A stretch of 14,188 nucleotides of DNA, from contig CAKUED010000028.1 of NCBI GenBank assembly GCA_934646005.1, positions 1-14,188 on the forward strand. The letters run 5' to 3'. Under the pieces are notes generated by a model. It did not search any database and was not told the DNA's origin. It was given only the letters and a program-made list of their open reading frames with translations. Below, one piece after another: positions 6,152-14,013 of this stretch. The number at the start of each line of letters is the position of its first letter. Position 1 is the first letter of the stretch. This stretch comes from an uncultured Oscillospiraceae bacterium. GTDB lineage: Bacteria > Bacillota > Clostridia > Oscillospirales > Oscillospiraceae. A program made the position numbers and the translations under genes.

Positions 6152-7276
6152 TTAGCCTTTGAGGGTTTGCTTGGCGGCGAGGAGGGCTTCGACCAGCGCG
6201 TCGATGTCTTCCTCTGTATTTTCCGCCGAGAAGGAGAGGCGGATCGAGCCGTCGATGGTGGCGGGGGGAAGGTGCATCGCCTCTAAAACATGGCTGCGGT
6301 GACCGCGGGAGCAGGCAGAGCCGGCGGAGACGTAGATCTCGCGGTCCTGCAAACAGTTGATGATGCCCTGTGAGCGCAGGTGCGGGAGGGCGAGGTTCAC
6401 GATGTGCGGCGCGTCCTGCTTTCCGATGAGCACCAGACCCGGCACTTGCGCGAGCTTTTCGCGGGAGGCGTCGCGCAGGGCGGTCATATGGGCGATGTCC
6501 TGCGTAAGCGTCGGGAGCTGCGCGGCGCACGCCGCGCCGAAGCCGCAGATGCCGGGCAGATTCTCCGTGCCGGAGCGGAAATTCTGCTCCTGCCCGCCGC
6601 CCAGAATCAGCGGCGGCAGCGGCAGACCGGGGCGGACGTACAGCGCGCCCACGCCCTTGGCGGCGTGAATTTTATGCCCGGAGATGGAGATGAGGTCCGC
6701 GCCGAGCGTTTTTGCCTGGAACGGCAGCTTGAAAAAGCCCTGCACGGCGTCGGTATGGAACAGCGCAAGGGGGCTTTTGCGGCGCGTGGCGCGGATCATG
6801 TCGCGGATGGGCATGACCGCGCCCGTTTCGTTATTGACCATCATGACGGACACCAGAATCGTATCCGGGCGCAGCGCCGCCTCCAATTTCTCTACAGAGA
6901 CGAAGCCCGTCTCGTCCGGCGGAAGGTAGGTGACCTCAAAGCCGCGCGATTCCAATTTCTGCATCGGGTGGAGCACGGCGTGGTGCTCCACGGCGGTGGT
7001 GACGATGTGCCTGCCGCGCTTGGCAAGGCGCTCGGCTGTGCCGAAGATCGCCCAGTTATCCGCCTCTGTGCCGCCGGAGGTGAAGAACACGCGCCCCTCC
7101 TCCGCGCCCAGCGCTTTGGCGACCTGCCCGCGCGCGGTGCGCAGGCAGCGCTCGGCGTCAATGCCGAGCTGGTGGACGGACGAGGGGTTGCCCCACGCGC
7201 GCAGCAGCAGGTGCTGCATCGTCTCCACGCACGCGGCGCACGGCTTGGTGGTGGCAGAATTGTCCAGATAGATCAT
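6152..7276 (-). CDS. Cysteine desulfurase (NifS/IscS family)
   Basis: This is a PLP-dependent enzyme that removes sulfur from L-cysteine as a protein-bound persulfide for iron-sulfur clusters or tRNA thiolation. The 374-residue sequence has TSGGTEADN (66-74), the PLP-stacking region VEHHA (96-100), HTDAVQ (174-179), the PLP lysine K202 in SGHKIHAAKGVG, RSGTEN (234-239) and the persulfide cysteine C322 in SAGSACSRGHRS. The long active-site loop marks the IscS/NifS group, not the SufS group. The start is 9 bases after the mnmE stop, and its ribosome binding site (TGAGG, 7284-7288) overlaps that stop, indicating coupling. Neither an iscU-like scaffold nor mnmA/thiI is in the window. Pairing with mnmE suggests sulfur supply for wobble-uridine modification; this is inference. 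Confidence 0.92.
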   Translation of the reverse strand: MIYLDNSATTKPCAACVETMQHLLLRAWGNPSSVHQLGIDAERCLRTARGQVAKALGAEEGRVFFTSGGTEADNWAIFGTAERLAKRGRHIVTTAVEHHAVLHPMQKLESRGFEVTYLPPDETGFVSVEKLEAALRPDTILVSVMMVNNETGAVMPIRDMIRATRRKSPLALFHTDAVQGFFKLPFQAKTLGADLISISGHKIHAAKGVGALYVRPGLPLPPLILGGGQEQNFRSGTENLPGICGFGAACAAQLPTLTQDIAHMTALRDASREKLAQVPGLVLIGKQDAPHIVNLALPHLRSQGIINCLQDREIYVSAGSACSRGHRSHVLEAMHLPPATIDGSIRLSFSAENTEEDIDALVEALLAAKQTLKG

Positions 7277-7285
7277 AAAAATGCC

Positions 7286-8650
7286 TCATTTACCCACGCA
7301 AAAGCGCGAAAAAATTTCGTTTGTAATATCCTCCCGCACGACACGCCCCGTGACCTCGCCGAGCGCCTGCATGGCGCTCTCCACGTCGAGCAGCACCGCG
7401 TCGGGCGTCATCCCGGCGTCCATGGACGAAAGCACGCAGTCGATCGCCTTGCCCGCGCGCACGAGCGCGCCGGACTGGCGGGCGTTCGTGAGGATGCCGC
7501 CGTCGCACGGGGCGCTCTCATGCGGGAAGGCGAGGTCCAGCGCCTGCTCCATGAGGTCGAGTCCCGTGGCGTTTTTGGCGCTGATGGGCACGACGAGATC
7601 AAACGGCAGGTCGGACGGCTGCACGCACTGAGGAAGATCCGATTTATTGAGCAGCGCGATGGTGCGCGGCGCACTCAGCGCGACGCGGATGGCGCGTTCG
7701 TCCTCTTCGTTTAAGGGGCGGCTGCCGTCACACACGAGCAGCGCCAGCTCCGCCTCCTGCGCGGCGTGCTCGGCACGCGTGACGCCGAGGCGCTCGACAG
7801 TATCGTCCGTGTCGCGGATACCGGCGGTGTCGAGAAGGCGCAGCAGATGCCTGCCCAGCGTGACGGATTCCTCCACGGTGTCGCGCGTTGTGCCGGGGAC
7901 GTTCGTGACGATCACGCGGTCATAGCCGCACAGGGCGTTGAGCAGGCTCGATTTTCCGACGTTCGGGCTGCCGAGAATGGCGGCGCGCACGCCGCCCTTC
8001 AGCCGCCGCCCGCGCGCGCAGGTGGACAGCAGCGCGATGAGCGACTGGCGCACGTCCTCAAGCGTTTTGCGGAAATTTTCCAACTGGAAGGGGTCAATAT
8101 CCTCGTCGGGATAGTCCAGAACCGCGTGAAAATGCGCGCAGATGCCGCACAGCGCGTCGTACAGCGGCTCGATCTTGCGCCGCAGCGCGCCGCCGACCTG
8201 CCCGGCGGCGTTGGCGGCGGCGTCGGGCGTTTCGGCGTCGATGAGGTCGATGACCGCCTCCGCCTGCGTCAGGTCCATCTGCCCGCTCAAAAACGCGCGG
8301 CGCGTGAACTCGCCCGCGAGCGCCTGCCGGAAGCCGTTTGCAAACAGCGCCCGCAGCCCCGCCGCGAGCACGGCGGGCGAGCCGTGGCACTGAAACTCCA
8401 CCGCGTCCTCGCCGGTATACGAATGCGGCGCGCGGAATACGACGGCGACGCACTGGTCGATGGGGCGCGCCTGCTCGTCAAAGAGCGTGCCGAGCGTAAG
8501 TCTGCCCGGCGAAAGCGCGCGCAGGGGCTTGCCGCTTTTTGCGCGGAACACCGCCTCCGCCGCCTCGATGCAGCCGTCCCCCGACAGGCGCAGAATGCCG
8601 ATCCCGGCGCGCACCCAGCCGGTGGCGACGGCGGCAATTAAATCACTCAT
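7286..8650 (-). CDS. mnmE: tRNA modification GTPase MnmE
   Basis: With MnmG, MnmE installs the carboxymethylaminomethyl group at position 5 of U34 in certain tRNAs. The 454-residue protein has the N-terminal folate-binding domain (about 1-118; for example HSYTGED 76-82 and GEFTRRAF 113-120), a helical domain split around the G domain, and a dynamin-like G domain. G motifs are GSPNVGKSS (227-235), GTTRD (253-257), DTAG (274-277), NKSD (335-338) and SAK (357-359). It ends in FCVGK, the conserved C-terminal motif containing the functional cysteine C451. A GAGG ribosome binding site lies 7 bases upstream of the start. In many Firmicutes mnmE is next to mnmG near the replication origin; here it sits between an alanine-racemase-like gene (58 bases upstream) and a cysteine desulfurase gene. 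Confidence 0.97.
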   Translation of the reverse strand: MSDLIAAVATGWVRAGIGILRLSGDGCIEAAEAVFRAKSGKPLRALSPGRLTLGTLFDEQARPIDQCVAVVFRAPHSYTGEDAVEFQCHGSPAVLAAGLRALFANGFRQALAGEFTRRAFLSGQMDLTQAEAVIDLIDAETPDAAANAAGQVGGALRRKIEPLYDALCGICAHFHAVLDYPDEDIDPFQLENFRKTLEDVRQSLIALLSTCARGRRLKGGVRAAILGSPNVGKSSLLNALCGYDRVIVTNVPGTTRDTVEESVTLGRHLLRLLDTAGIRDTDDTVERLGVTRAEHAAQEAELALLVCDGSRPLNEEDERAIRVALSAPRTIALLNKSDLPQCVQPSDLPFDLVVPISAKNATGLDLMEQALDLAFPHESAPCDGGILTNARQSGALVRAGKAIDCVLSSMDAGMTPDAVLLDVESAMQALGEVTGRVVREDITNEIFSRFCVGK

Positions 8651-8708
8651 AAGAAAGCCTCACATATTTACTAGAAAAAAGAGCTGGGACACAATCGCGC
8701 GGCGCTGC

Positions 8709-9800
8709 TCACCTAAATACAACGTCCATACCCTTTAACATCAAGGGGTTGATATTCATCTGCACGCGGTCGCCGAGGGCGCATTTGACCTTCGTCACGT
8801 CGATGACGGTGTGTAGCATCCCGATGTGCCCGAGCACCTTGCAGCGCTGCGAGCCGAGCGTGACGTAATACGCCTTGCGGCGGAAAATGCCCGCGAGCGC
8901 CGACAGAGCGGCGCGGAGCTGGTCGCGCGTGCGGAACACATCGTGCCCCATTTCGCAGCCGAAGCCGTGATACCAGCCGACGGGCACGATGGCGATGCGC
9001 GTGGGGTGCTTTGCTTTCCACGCCGCGCCGTAGCCGCAGGTGTGCCCCTTGGGAAGCCATCGGATCTCGCCGATCGGCGCCTCACACACGCCCACGCGCT
9101 TTAAGCCGTAGCTGCCCTTGAAGCTGAGCCTGCCCAAGATCGCCGAGCCGATGCGCACGCCGCCCATCGCAAGATCGGGGAAGCGCAGCAGCCCCGCCGA
9201 GTTGCAGATATGGGGCGCGCCGGTCTCGTACCCGGCTTTTTTGATGGCCTGCAGCACGCCGTCAAACGCCGCCGCCTGAAGCCGCGTGGCTTTTTTGCTG
9301 CAAAACGCGGAGTGCAGGTGCGTGTAGATGCCGGAGATGGCGATGCCGTCCATATAGGCGTAGATGGGGATGAGCTTGTCCACGTCCGACGGCAGAAAGC
9401 CGTAGCGCCCCATGCCGGTGTCGAGCTTGATATGCGCCTCGGCGACCACGCCGCGCTGGAGCGCGATGCCGTTTAAGAGCGCCGCGTCGTCCTGGCTTGA
9501 CACCGTGGCGATGACGTTCAGGTCGAGCAGCATATGCACCTCGTCCGGGTCGGTCGTGGGGCGGAGCATGAGAATTTGCTCGGAGGCAAAGCCGGACCTT
9601 CGCAGCAGCGCCGCGTCGTTCGGCTCGGTGATGCAAAAGCGCGTGATGCCGCACTCGCGGCAAATTTGCGCCATCGGCAGCAGCCCCAGCCCGTAGCCGT
9701 TTCCCTTGAGCACCGCCCAGATGGGCGCGCTGCCGGCGCGCTTTTTGAGATTTTCAAGATTTTTGCGGATGTCGCCGCTTTCCACATAATACGCCTTCAT
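8709..9800 (-). CDS. Alanine racemase-like PLP enzyme (atypical)
   Basis: A fold-type III PLP enzyme of 363 residues. The PLP lysine is K32 in AVLKGNGYG. KLDTGMGRYGF (125-135) contains the equivalent of R136 of the Geobacillus enzyme. N200-S201-A202, R216 and the second catalytic base Y257 (CGYGAAWKA) are present. It should interconvert L- and D-amino acids, most simply L- and D-alanine for peptidoglycan or spore cortex. Several usual motifs differ: THxxxAD is THLHSAF, GYADG is GWYHG (275-279), and GRxCMD is GHIGML (324-329, methionine kept). The C-terminus is short. Its substrate may therefore not be alanine. The start has a GAAAGG ribosome binding site (9810-9815) and lies 18 bases after the FemX-like gene. 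Confidence 0.8.
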   Translation of the reverse strand: MKAYYVESGDIRKNLENLKKRAGSAPIWAVLKGNGYGLGLLPMAQICRECGITRFCITEPNDAALLRRSGFASEQILMLRPTTDPDEVHMLLDLNVIATVSSQDDAALLNGIALQRGVVAEAHIKLDTGMGRYGFLPSDVDKLIPIYAYMDGIAISGIYTHLHSAFCSKKATRLQAAAFDGVLQAIKKAGYETGAPHICNSAGLLRFPDLAMGGVRIGSAILGRLSFKGSYGLKRVGVCEAPIGEIRWLPKGHTCGYGAAWKAKHPTRIAIVPVGWYHGFGCEMGHDVFRTRDQLRAALSALAGIFRRKAYYVTLGSQRCKVLGHIGMLHTVIDVTKVKCALGDRVQMNINPLMLKGMDVVFR

Positions 9801-9818
9801 GGTCCGCCGCCTTTCTGT

Positions 9819-10883
9819 TTATTTTCTGCGGTTTTTGATGAGGTACAGCCGCCGGCGCAGCTCCTTAAAAACGGACGTGCCGTGCTCCACGCACCAATAA
9901 ATAACAGGGTTCAAAACCAGGTCCATCTCGCCCACAAATTCCGTAAAGTCGCCGCCGAAGCCCTGCTTGAAGCGGAAGAGCCCGTAGAGCGGGTTATCCT
10001 CCGACACATCGCCCGACACGCCGCGGAAGTCATACACGCGGCAGCCGCGCTCGATCGCCCACTGGATCATGCGCCACTGTAAGAGATAGTTCGGCATCAG
10101 GTTGCGGTGCTCGTTCGACGACGCGCCGTACAGATACCACACCTTGTCGCCGTAGGCGATGGCGAGCGTGCCCGCGATGGGCGTGCCCTCCGGGTCAAAT
10201 GCCATATAAAGCCGGCAGTGCTCGCCGAGATTTTCCAGCATGGCGGAAAAATACTCCGGCTTGCGGGTGACAAAGCCGTCGCGCACGCCGGTGGTGAGCA
10301 TGAGGTCGGAAAACGCGCCGATCATCTCCTGCCCGCACACGCGCACCGTCACGCCCTTGCGCTCGGCAAGGCGGATGTTGTAGCGCCATTTCTGGTGGAA
10401 GCCCGCGAGGACCTCTTCCTCCGTTTTGCCCTCCACGTTCAGGCGGAACACATAGCGCGGGTTGACGGCTTCAAAATTCTTGCCGCCCTCCTTGCTGCGG
10501 AAGCCCGCGTCCTTGAGCATCGCGGCAAACTCCGTATCCGACGACGGCACGTCGGGGTCGATTTTGATGACGTAGGATTTGCGCTGCTTCGCCAGCGCCT
10601 TTGCGCCCTCCAGAAGCTGCGCAAATGTTTCGCGGTCGTGCACGCCGCACACCGGCGCGCGGCAGCCGTACATCAGCGTCTTGCCGATGCCGGGCACTTT
10701 GCGCGTCATGAGCGCCATTGTGCCGCAAATTTTTCCGTCCGCGCCGCGCACGGCGATGGCGTCCCACTGCCACATGGGCTTTTGCTTCGCCCAGAGGCTG
10801 CTCTGCGCAAAATTGCCCTTGGGGTGCGACTGGACAAAGGCTTCGTATTCCGGGAGCGTCGCTTCCGTGATGAGTTCGTACAT
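9819..10883 (-). CDS. FemX/FemAB-type peptidoglycan bridge aminoacyltransferase
   Basis: Enzymes of this family transfer an amino acid from aminoacyl-tRNA to the stem peptide of a peptidoglycan precursor at the inner face of the membrane. The 354-residue sequence shows the double GNAT-like FemAB fold: FAQSSLWAKQK (25-35), GFHQKWRYNIRLAERKGV (161-178), YGASSNEHRNLMPNYLLQW (252-270), YDFRGVSGD (284-292) and LFRFKQGFGGDFTEFVGE (302-319). It lacks the long coiled-coil insertion of staphylococcal FemA/B, so it is closer to FemX types that add the first residue. The amino acid added cannot be read from the sequence. It is the first gene of the leftward operon, has a GGGAGA ribosome binding site, and is followed by the racemase-like gene. 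That pairing hints at a D-amino acid or D-Ala-dependent wall function. Confidence 0.9.
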   Translation of the reverse strand: MYELITEATLPEYEAFVQSHPKGNFAQSSLWAKQKPMWQWDAIAVRGADGKICGTMALMTRKVPGIGKTLMYGCRAPVCGVHDRETFAQLLEGAKALAKQRKSYVIKIDPDVPSSDTEFAAMLKDAGFRSKEGGKNFEAVNPRYVFRLNVEGKTEEEVLAGFHQKWRYNIRLAERKGVTVRVCGQEMIGAFSDLMLTTGVRDGFVTRKPEYFSAMLENLGEHCRLYMAFDPEGTPIAGTLAIAYGDKVWYLYGASSNEHRNLMPNYLLQWRMIQWAIERGCRVYDFRGVSGDVSEDNPLYGLFRFKQGFGGDFTEFVGEMDLVLNPVIYWCVEHGTSVFKELRRRLYLIKNRRK

Positions 10884-10926
10884 GGTATCTCTCCCAATCC
10901 GGGTATTTTATATAGTATGTCACAAT

Positions 10927-10955
10927 ATTCTACCACAATTGCCCGCCAGATGCAA
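10927..10955 (-). promoter_or_regulatory. Candidate sigma-A promoter of the leftward operon
   Basis: Read leftward: TTGCAT (10950-10955), a 17-base spacer, TAGAAT (10927-10932). Transcription would start near 10920, giving a leader of about 37 bases. An alternative AT-rich segment (TATATAAAAT) lies just downstream and could be the true -10. Confidence 0.45.
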
Positions 10956-10964
10956 ACCGGCGCG

Positions 10965-10994
10965 GTATACTTTTTGCCGGAATGCGGCAGAATA
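10965..10994 (+). promoter_or_regulatory. Candidate sigma-G (forespore) promoter of the germination operon
   Basis: GTATA (10965-10969), exactly 18 bases, then CAGAATA (10988-10994). This fits the sigma-G pattern GNATR-N18-CATNHTA with one mismatch. The ribosome binding site GGAGGT begins 14 bases further on. A sigma-A reading (TATACT as a -10) lacks a properly spaced -35. Forespore expression is expected for ger operons. Confidence 0.55.
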
Positions 10995-11019
10995 GTCAAA
11001 AAGCTGTGGAGGTGGCGCG

Positions 11020-12405
11020 ATGCGGGCGGAGGACATCCGGGCGATCTTTCAGAACGCGGGCGATTTTGAGGAGCGCACCGTGCTTGCCGGCGGGCAGACG
11101 CTCACAGCGTTTTTCATCGACGGGCTGACGTCCGGCGGGGACATCGCGGAGTATGTGGTGCGCCCGCTGACAAAGCTCGCGCCGGGCACGGCGGCGGACG
11201 TGTACGCGCGGGCGCGGGACGGCGGCGTGTGGTGTGCGTCGGTATCGGAGGCGGACACGCCGGACGCAGCGGCGCAGAAGCTCGTGAACGGATTTTGCGT
11301 GGTCGTGTTCCCGGGCGTCCAAAACGCGCTGTGCTTTGAGACGAAAACGGGCGAAAAGCGCGGCGTGTCCGCGCCGGAGGCGGAAAACACCGTCAAGGGC
11401 GCGAAGGACGCGTTCACCGAGACCGTCCGCACGAACACGAGCCTCATCCGCCGCCATCTGCGCACGCCGCGGCTGCGGCTGGAGGAATCCGTGCTCGGCA
11501 CGCGGACGCTCACGAACGTGACGCTCTGCTATGTGGACGGCATCACGCCGCCGGAGCGGGTGGCGCGGATGCGCGCGCGGCTGGGCGAAATTCAGCTCGA
11601 AGCGCTGCTTTCGCCCGCGTCGGTGGAGGAGAGCGTGACCGGCGCGCGGCGGACGGCGTTTCCGATGATGCAGTACACCGAGCGGACGGACAAATTCTGC
11701 GAGGGGCTGCTCGCGGGGCAGGTCGGGCTGCTGGTAGACGGGCTGCCGGAGGGCTTTCTCGCGCCGGTGAGCCTGGGCAGACTGATGCAGTCGCCGGAGG
11801 ACCGCGCGGTCGATCATGTGTCGGCGACGTGCGTGCGCGTGCTGCGATACCTCGCGGGGCTGGCGAGCCTGCTGCTGCCGGGGCTGTATGCGGCGATGGC
11901 GATGTATCATCAGGGCATGATCCCCACGAAGCTGCTGGAGGCGATCATCGAGAGCAAGCAGAACGTGCCGTTCCCAACAATCCTGGAGGTTTTGGGGCTG
12001 CTTGCCGCGTTTGAAATTTTGCAGGAGGCGGGGCTGCACCTGCCGCAGGCGATCGGCACGGCGGTGTCGATCATCGGCGGGCTGGTCGTGGGCACGGCGG
12101 CGGTGGACGCGAAGCTCGTCTCGCCCGCGGCGCTCATCGTGACCGCCTCGGCGGGCATCTGCGGCTTTGCGCTGCCGAGCCGCGATCTGTCCGACGCGCT
12201 GCGCATCTGGCGCTTTGTGCTGGCGGCGCTCGGCGGGCTGGCAGGTCTGTTCGGCGTGACGGTGGGGACGCTTACGCTGCTGCTGCATCTGGCGGGGCTT
12301 TCCTCGCTGGGCGAGGCATATCTTGCGCCGTTTTCGGCGGTGCGCGCCGGGGGCGCGTTTGTGCGCCGCCGCTATGGGCGGCGCGGACGGGAGGGTTCGG
12401 CATGA
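11020..12405 (+). CDS. Germinant receptor A subunit (GerA family)
   Basis: This is the membrane subunit of a spore germinant receptor in the inner spore membrane. The 461-residue sequence has a soluble N-terminal region (about 1-265), including NTSLIRRHLRTPRLRLEE (139-156) and TLCYVDGI (168-175). The hydrophobic domain (about 266-425) contains SPEDR, LLLPGLYAAM (284-293), GMIPTKLLEAI (299-309), VPFPT (316-320), FEILQEAGLHLP (331-342) and SIIGGLVVG (350-358), all typical of GerAA-type proteins. The start has GGAGGT (11008-11013) at 6 bases. The stop overlaps the next start (ATGA at 12402-12405). The related SpoVAF was considered, but the downstream GerC-like and GerB-like genes favour a receptor operon. 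The germinant cannot be deduced. Confidence 0.93.
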   Translation: MRAEDIRAIFQNAGDFEERTVLAGGQTLTAFFIDGLTSGGDIAEYVVRPLTKLAPGTAADVYARARDGGVWCASVSEADTPDAAAQKLVNGFCVVVFPGVQNALCFETKTGEKRGVSAPEAENTVKGAKDAFTETVRTNTSLIRRHLRTPRLRLEESVLGTRTLTNVTLCYVDGITPPERVARMRARLGEIQLEALLSPASVEESVTGARRTAFPMMQYTERTDKFCEGLLAGQVGLLVDGLPEGFLAPVSLGRLMQSPEDRAVDHVSATCVRVLRYLAGLASLLLPGLYAAMAMYHQGMIPTKLLEAIIESKQNVPFPTILEVLGLLAAFEILQEAGLHLPQAIGTAVSIIGGLVVGTAAVDAKLVSPAALIVTASAGICGFALPSRDLSDALRIWRFVLAALGGLAGLFGVTVGTLTLLLHLAGLSSLGEAYLAPFSAVRAGGAFVRRRYGRRGREGSA

Positions 12406-12908
12406 AAAAATATTGGGCAGTTCCGGCGGTATTGGCGCTGCTCGCGGCGCTGCGGCTGCTGACCCCGGCGGCGACGGACGCGGCGGAGCTGCTGCCGGTG
12501 ACGGTTTTGCGCGTAAGCGGCGCGGGGCGCGGCATCGAGGTCGCGTGCGACGTGAAAGGCGATACCTGCACCGGGCGCGGCGAGACGCTGGACGCGGCGC
12601 TGGACGAGCTTTGCGCGAGCGCGCCGGGGACGCTGTTTTTGCAGACGGCGGAGCATATCCTCATCACGCCTGACGCGCGGCATATCCTGCCGCAGGCGGC
12701 GGTCAGCCAGAGGCTGCGCCCGGCGGCGCGGGTATATTATTTGCAGGGCGGCACGCCGGATTTAGAAAAAGCGGGCGAATTTTTGCGGGCGCATGGCGGC
12801 GGCGCACGGCTGACGGATGTGCGCGCGCGGCTGCTGGGCGCGGAGGGCGCGCCGGAAATTGCGACGCTCGTCTGCACGCAGGGGAGGATGAGGCTGTATG
12901 GAGGCTGA
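12402..12908 (+). CDS. Short GerC-like protein of the germinant receptor operon
   Basis: A 168-residue protein with a hydrophobic N-terminus (about 5-23: WAVPAVLALLAALRLL) that looks like a signal or anchor. The segment TLDAALDELCASAPGTLFLQTAEHILITPD (62-91) resembles the first domain of Ger(x)C proteins, where a TI-EAL segment precedes a strand with H and I-I. Family members are usually more than twice as long, are lipoproteins, and carry a second and third domain. Here there is no lipobox cysteine after the hydrophobic stretch, and the later domains are absent. The frame is clean, with overlaps of 4 bases upstream and 11 bases downstream, so it is not an obvious pseudogene. GerC identity rests on this weak resemblance plus position; an operon-specific protein of another type remains possible. 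Confidence 0.6.
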   Translation: MKKYWAVPAVLALLAALRLLTPAATDAAELLPVTVLRVSGAGRGIEVACDVKGDTCTGRGETLDAALDELCASAPGTLFLQTAEHILITPDARHILPQAAVSQRLRPAARVYYLQGGTPDLEKAGEFLRAHGGGARLTDVRARLLGAEGAPEIATLVCTQGRMRLYGG

Positions 12909-13902
12909 TCTGACGCGGCGGCAGCAGCTCGCGTGGTGCTTCGGCGCACTGGGCGTGCCGGCGATGCTGCTGTGCGCGTCGGCGGCGTGGCAGTGGGTGC
13001 TCGTTGCCGGGGCGTGCGCGGCGCTATACTATATAATAGTATGGCGGCTGTGGGTGCGCGCGGGGCAAAAGCCGCTCCCGGGGCTGGCGTGCGAGGCGTT
13101 CGGCGGCACGGGGCGCGGCGTTTTGATCGCCGCCGCGCTCTGGACGCTCACGGCGCTTGCCGACACGGCGCGGCGCAGCGCCGCGGCGTTCCCGGAGAGC
13201 CGGGAGGGGCTGCTCTGCGGCGTGGTGCTGCTGATCTTATGCGCCGCATCGGGAACGCGGGGCGTGCGCGCCTCGGCACGGGCGGCGGCTGTGCTCGCGC
13301 CGGTGCTGGCGGTCATCCACGCGGTGCTGCTGCTCACGGCGCTGGGACAGGTGAACCTGCGGTGGTGTGCGCCGTGGGGCGAGGCGTCACAGCTTTTCAC
13401 ACTTTTTCCGGCGCTGCTGCTGCCGTCTGCCGCGCTCTGCCTGCCGCGAACGCCGGGCGGCGGGAAGCTGCCGTGGGCGATGCTCGGCGTGCTCGCGCTT
13501 GCGCCGGCGGCGTTTGCGGTCGTGACGAGCGGGTGTCTCAGCCCACAGGTCGCGCAGGCGGACGCGCTGCCGTTTTACACGCTGGCAAAAAGCCTGTCGC
13601 TCCTGTCGGTCATGGAGCGGCTCGAGCCGCTGGCGTCGGCGGTCCTGTATCTGAGCTTTTTCGCGCTCGCGGCGCTGCTGACGCAGTCGTGTGCGGCGCT
13701 GCTCTGCGGGGCGCTGCGGCGGGGGGACGCGCCGCGCTGGCTCGCGCCCGGCATCTGCGCGCTCGCGCTGGCGTTCGGATGGCTTGCCTGCCCGCTGCCG
13801 GGGTGGATGTCGGGCGGCGGCGCGGCTGTATTTTGGGGCGTTTTTCCGCTTCTGACACTACTGGTAGTGGCTGTAAAAAAAGATCGAAAAAAGCAAAAAT
13901 AA
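12898..13902 (+). CDS. Germinant receptor B subunit (GerB permease)
   Basis: A 334-residue polytopic protein with about 10 hydrophobic segments, of the spore-germination branch of the APC superfamily; in GerAB-type proteins this subunit binds the germinant. The recognisable signature is PFYTLAKSLSLLSVMERLEPLASAVLY (225-251), matching the loop-helix with the conserved E-R-L/I-E motif. It is a little shorter than usual and very rich in Ala and Leu. It ends in a basic tail (KKDRKKQK). The start overlaps the preceding gene by 11 bases, with a GAGGATGAGG ribosome binding site. No terminator follows; rRNA-type promoters begin 3 bases after the stop. Confidence 0.85.
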   Translation: MEADLTRRQQLAWCFGALGVPAMLLCASAAWQWVLVAGACAALYYIIVWRLWVRAGQKPLPGLACEAFGGTGRGVLIAAALWTLTALADTARRSAAAFPESREGLLCGVVLLILCAASGTRGVRASARAAAVLAPVLAVIHAVLLLTALGQVNLRWCAPWGEASQLFTLFPALLLPSAALCLPRTPGGGKLPWAMLGVLALAPAAFAVVTSGCLSPQVAQADALPFYTLAKSLSLLSVMERLEPLASAVLYLSFFALAALLTQSCAALLCGALRRGDAPRWLAPGICALALAFGWLACPLPGWMSGGGAAVFWGVFPLLTLLVVAVKKDRKKQK

Positions 13903-13905
13903 GTG

Positions 13906-13934
13906 TTGACAAACGCGACCCATTTTGGTAAGAT
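13906..13934 (+). promoter_or_regulatory. Upstream tandem promoter P1 of a probable rRNA operon
   Basis: TTGACA (13906-13911), 17-base spacer, TAAGAT (13929-13934). It lies almost against the end of the germination operon. A GC-rich dyad follows (13936-13949), with CGGAGCG (13937-13943) also able to pair with CGCTCCG (13960-13966). Confidence 0.8.
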
Positions 13935-13980
13935 AGCGGAGCGTTCCGCAAGAGCGCGGCGCTCCGATGAGCGAACGGTC

Positions 13981-14010
13981 AAGAAAAAACTTGAAATCAA
14001 GTGAAAAAAG
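13981..14010 (+). promoter_or_regulatory. AT-rich UP-like element before P2
   Basis: This 30-base A-rich tract sits directly upstream of the P2 -35, where UP elements of stable RNA promoters occur. It includes a perfect 14-bp palindrome ACTTGAAATCAAGT (13989-14002). Confidence 0.5.
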
Positions 14011-14013
14011 TTC

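Noticed and set aside
6380..7714. A 444-residue plus-strand frame opposite cysteine desulfurase and mnmE
   Set aside because: It shows no family resemblance and has biased composition typical of antisense frames in GC-rich DNA; both opposite genes are certain.
8651..8708. A separate promoter for mnmE
   Set aside because: TTGTGT followed by TAAATA at 18 bases (leftward) is a poor match, and the 58-base gap is compatible with read-through from the racemase gene.
10996..12288. A 430-residue reading frame on the minus strand
   Set aside because: It is the low-complexity, Arg/His-rich antisense of the clearly recognisable GerA subunit gene, an effect of GC-rich codon usage.
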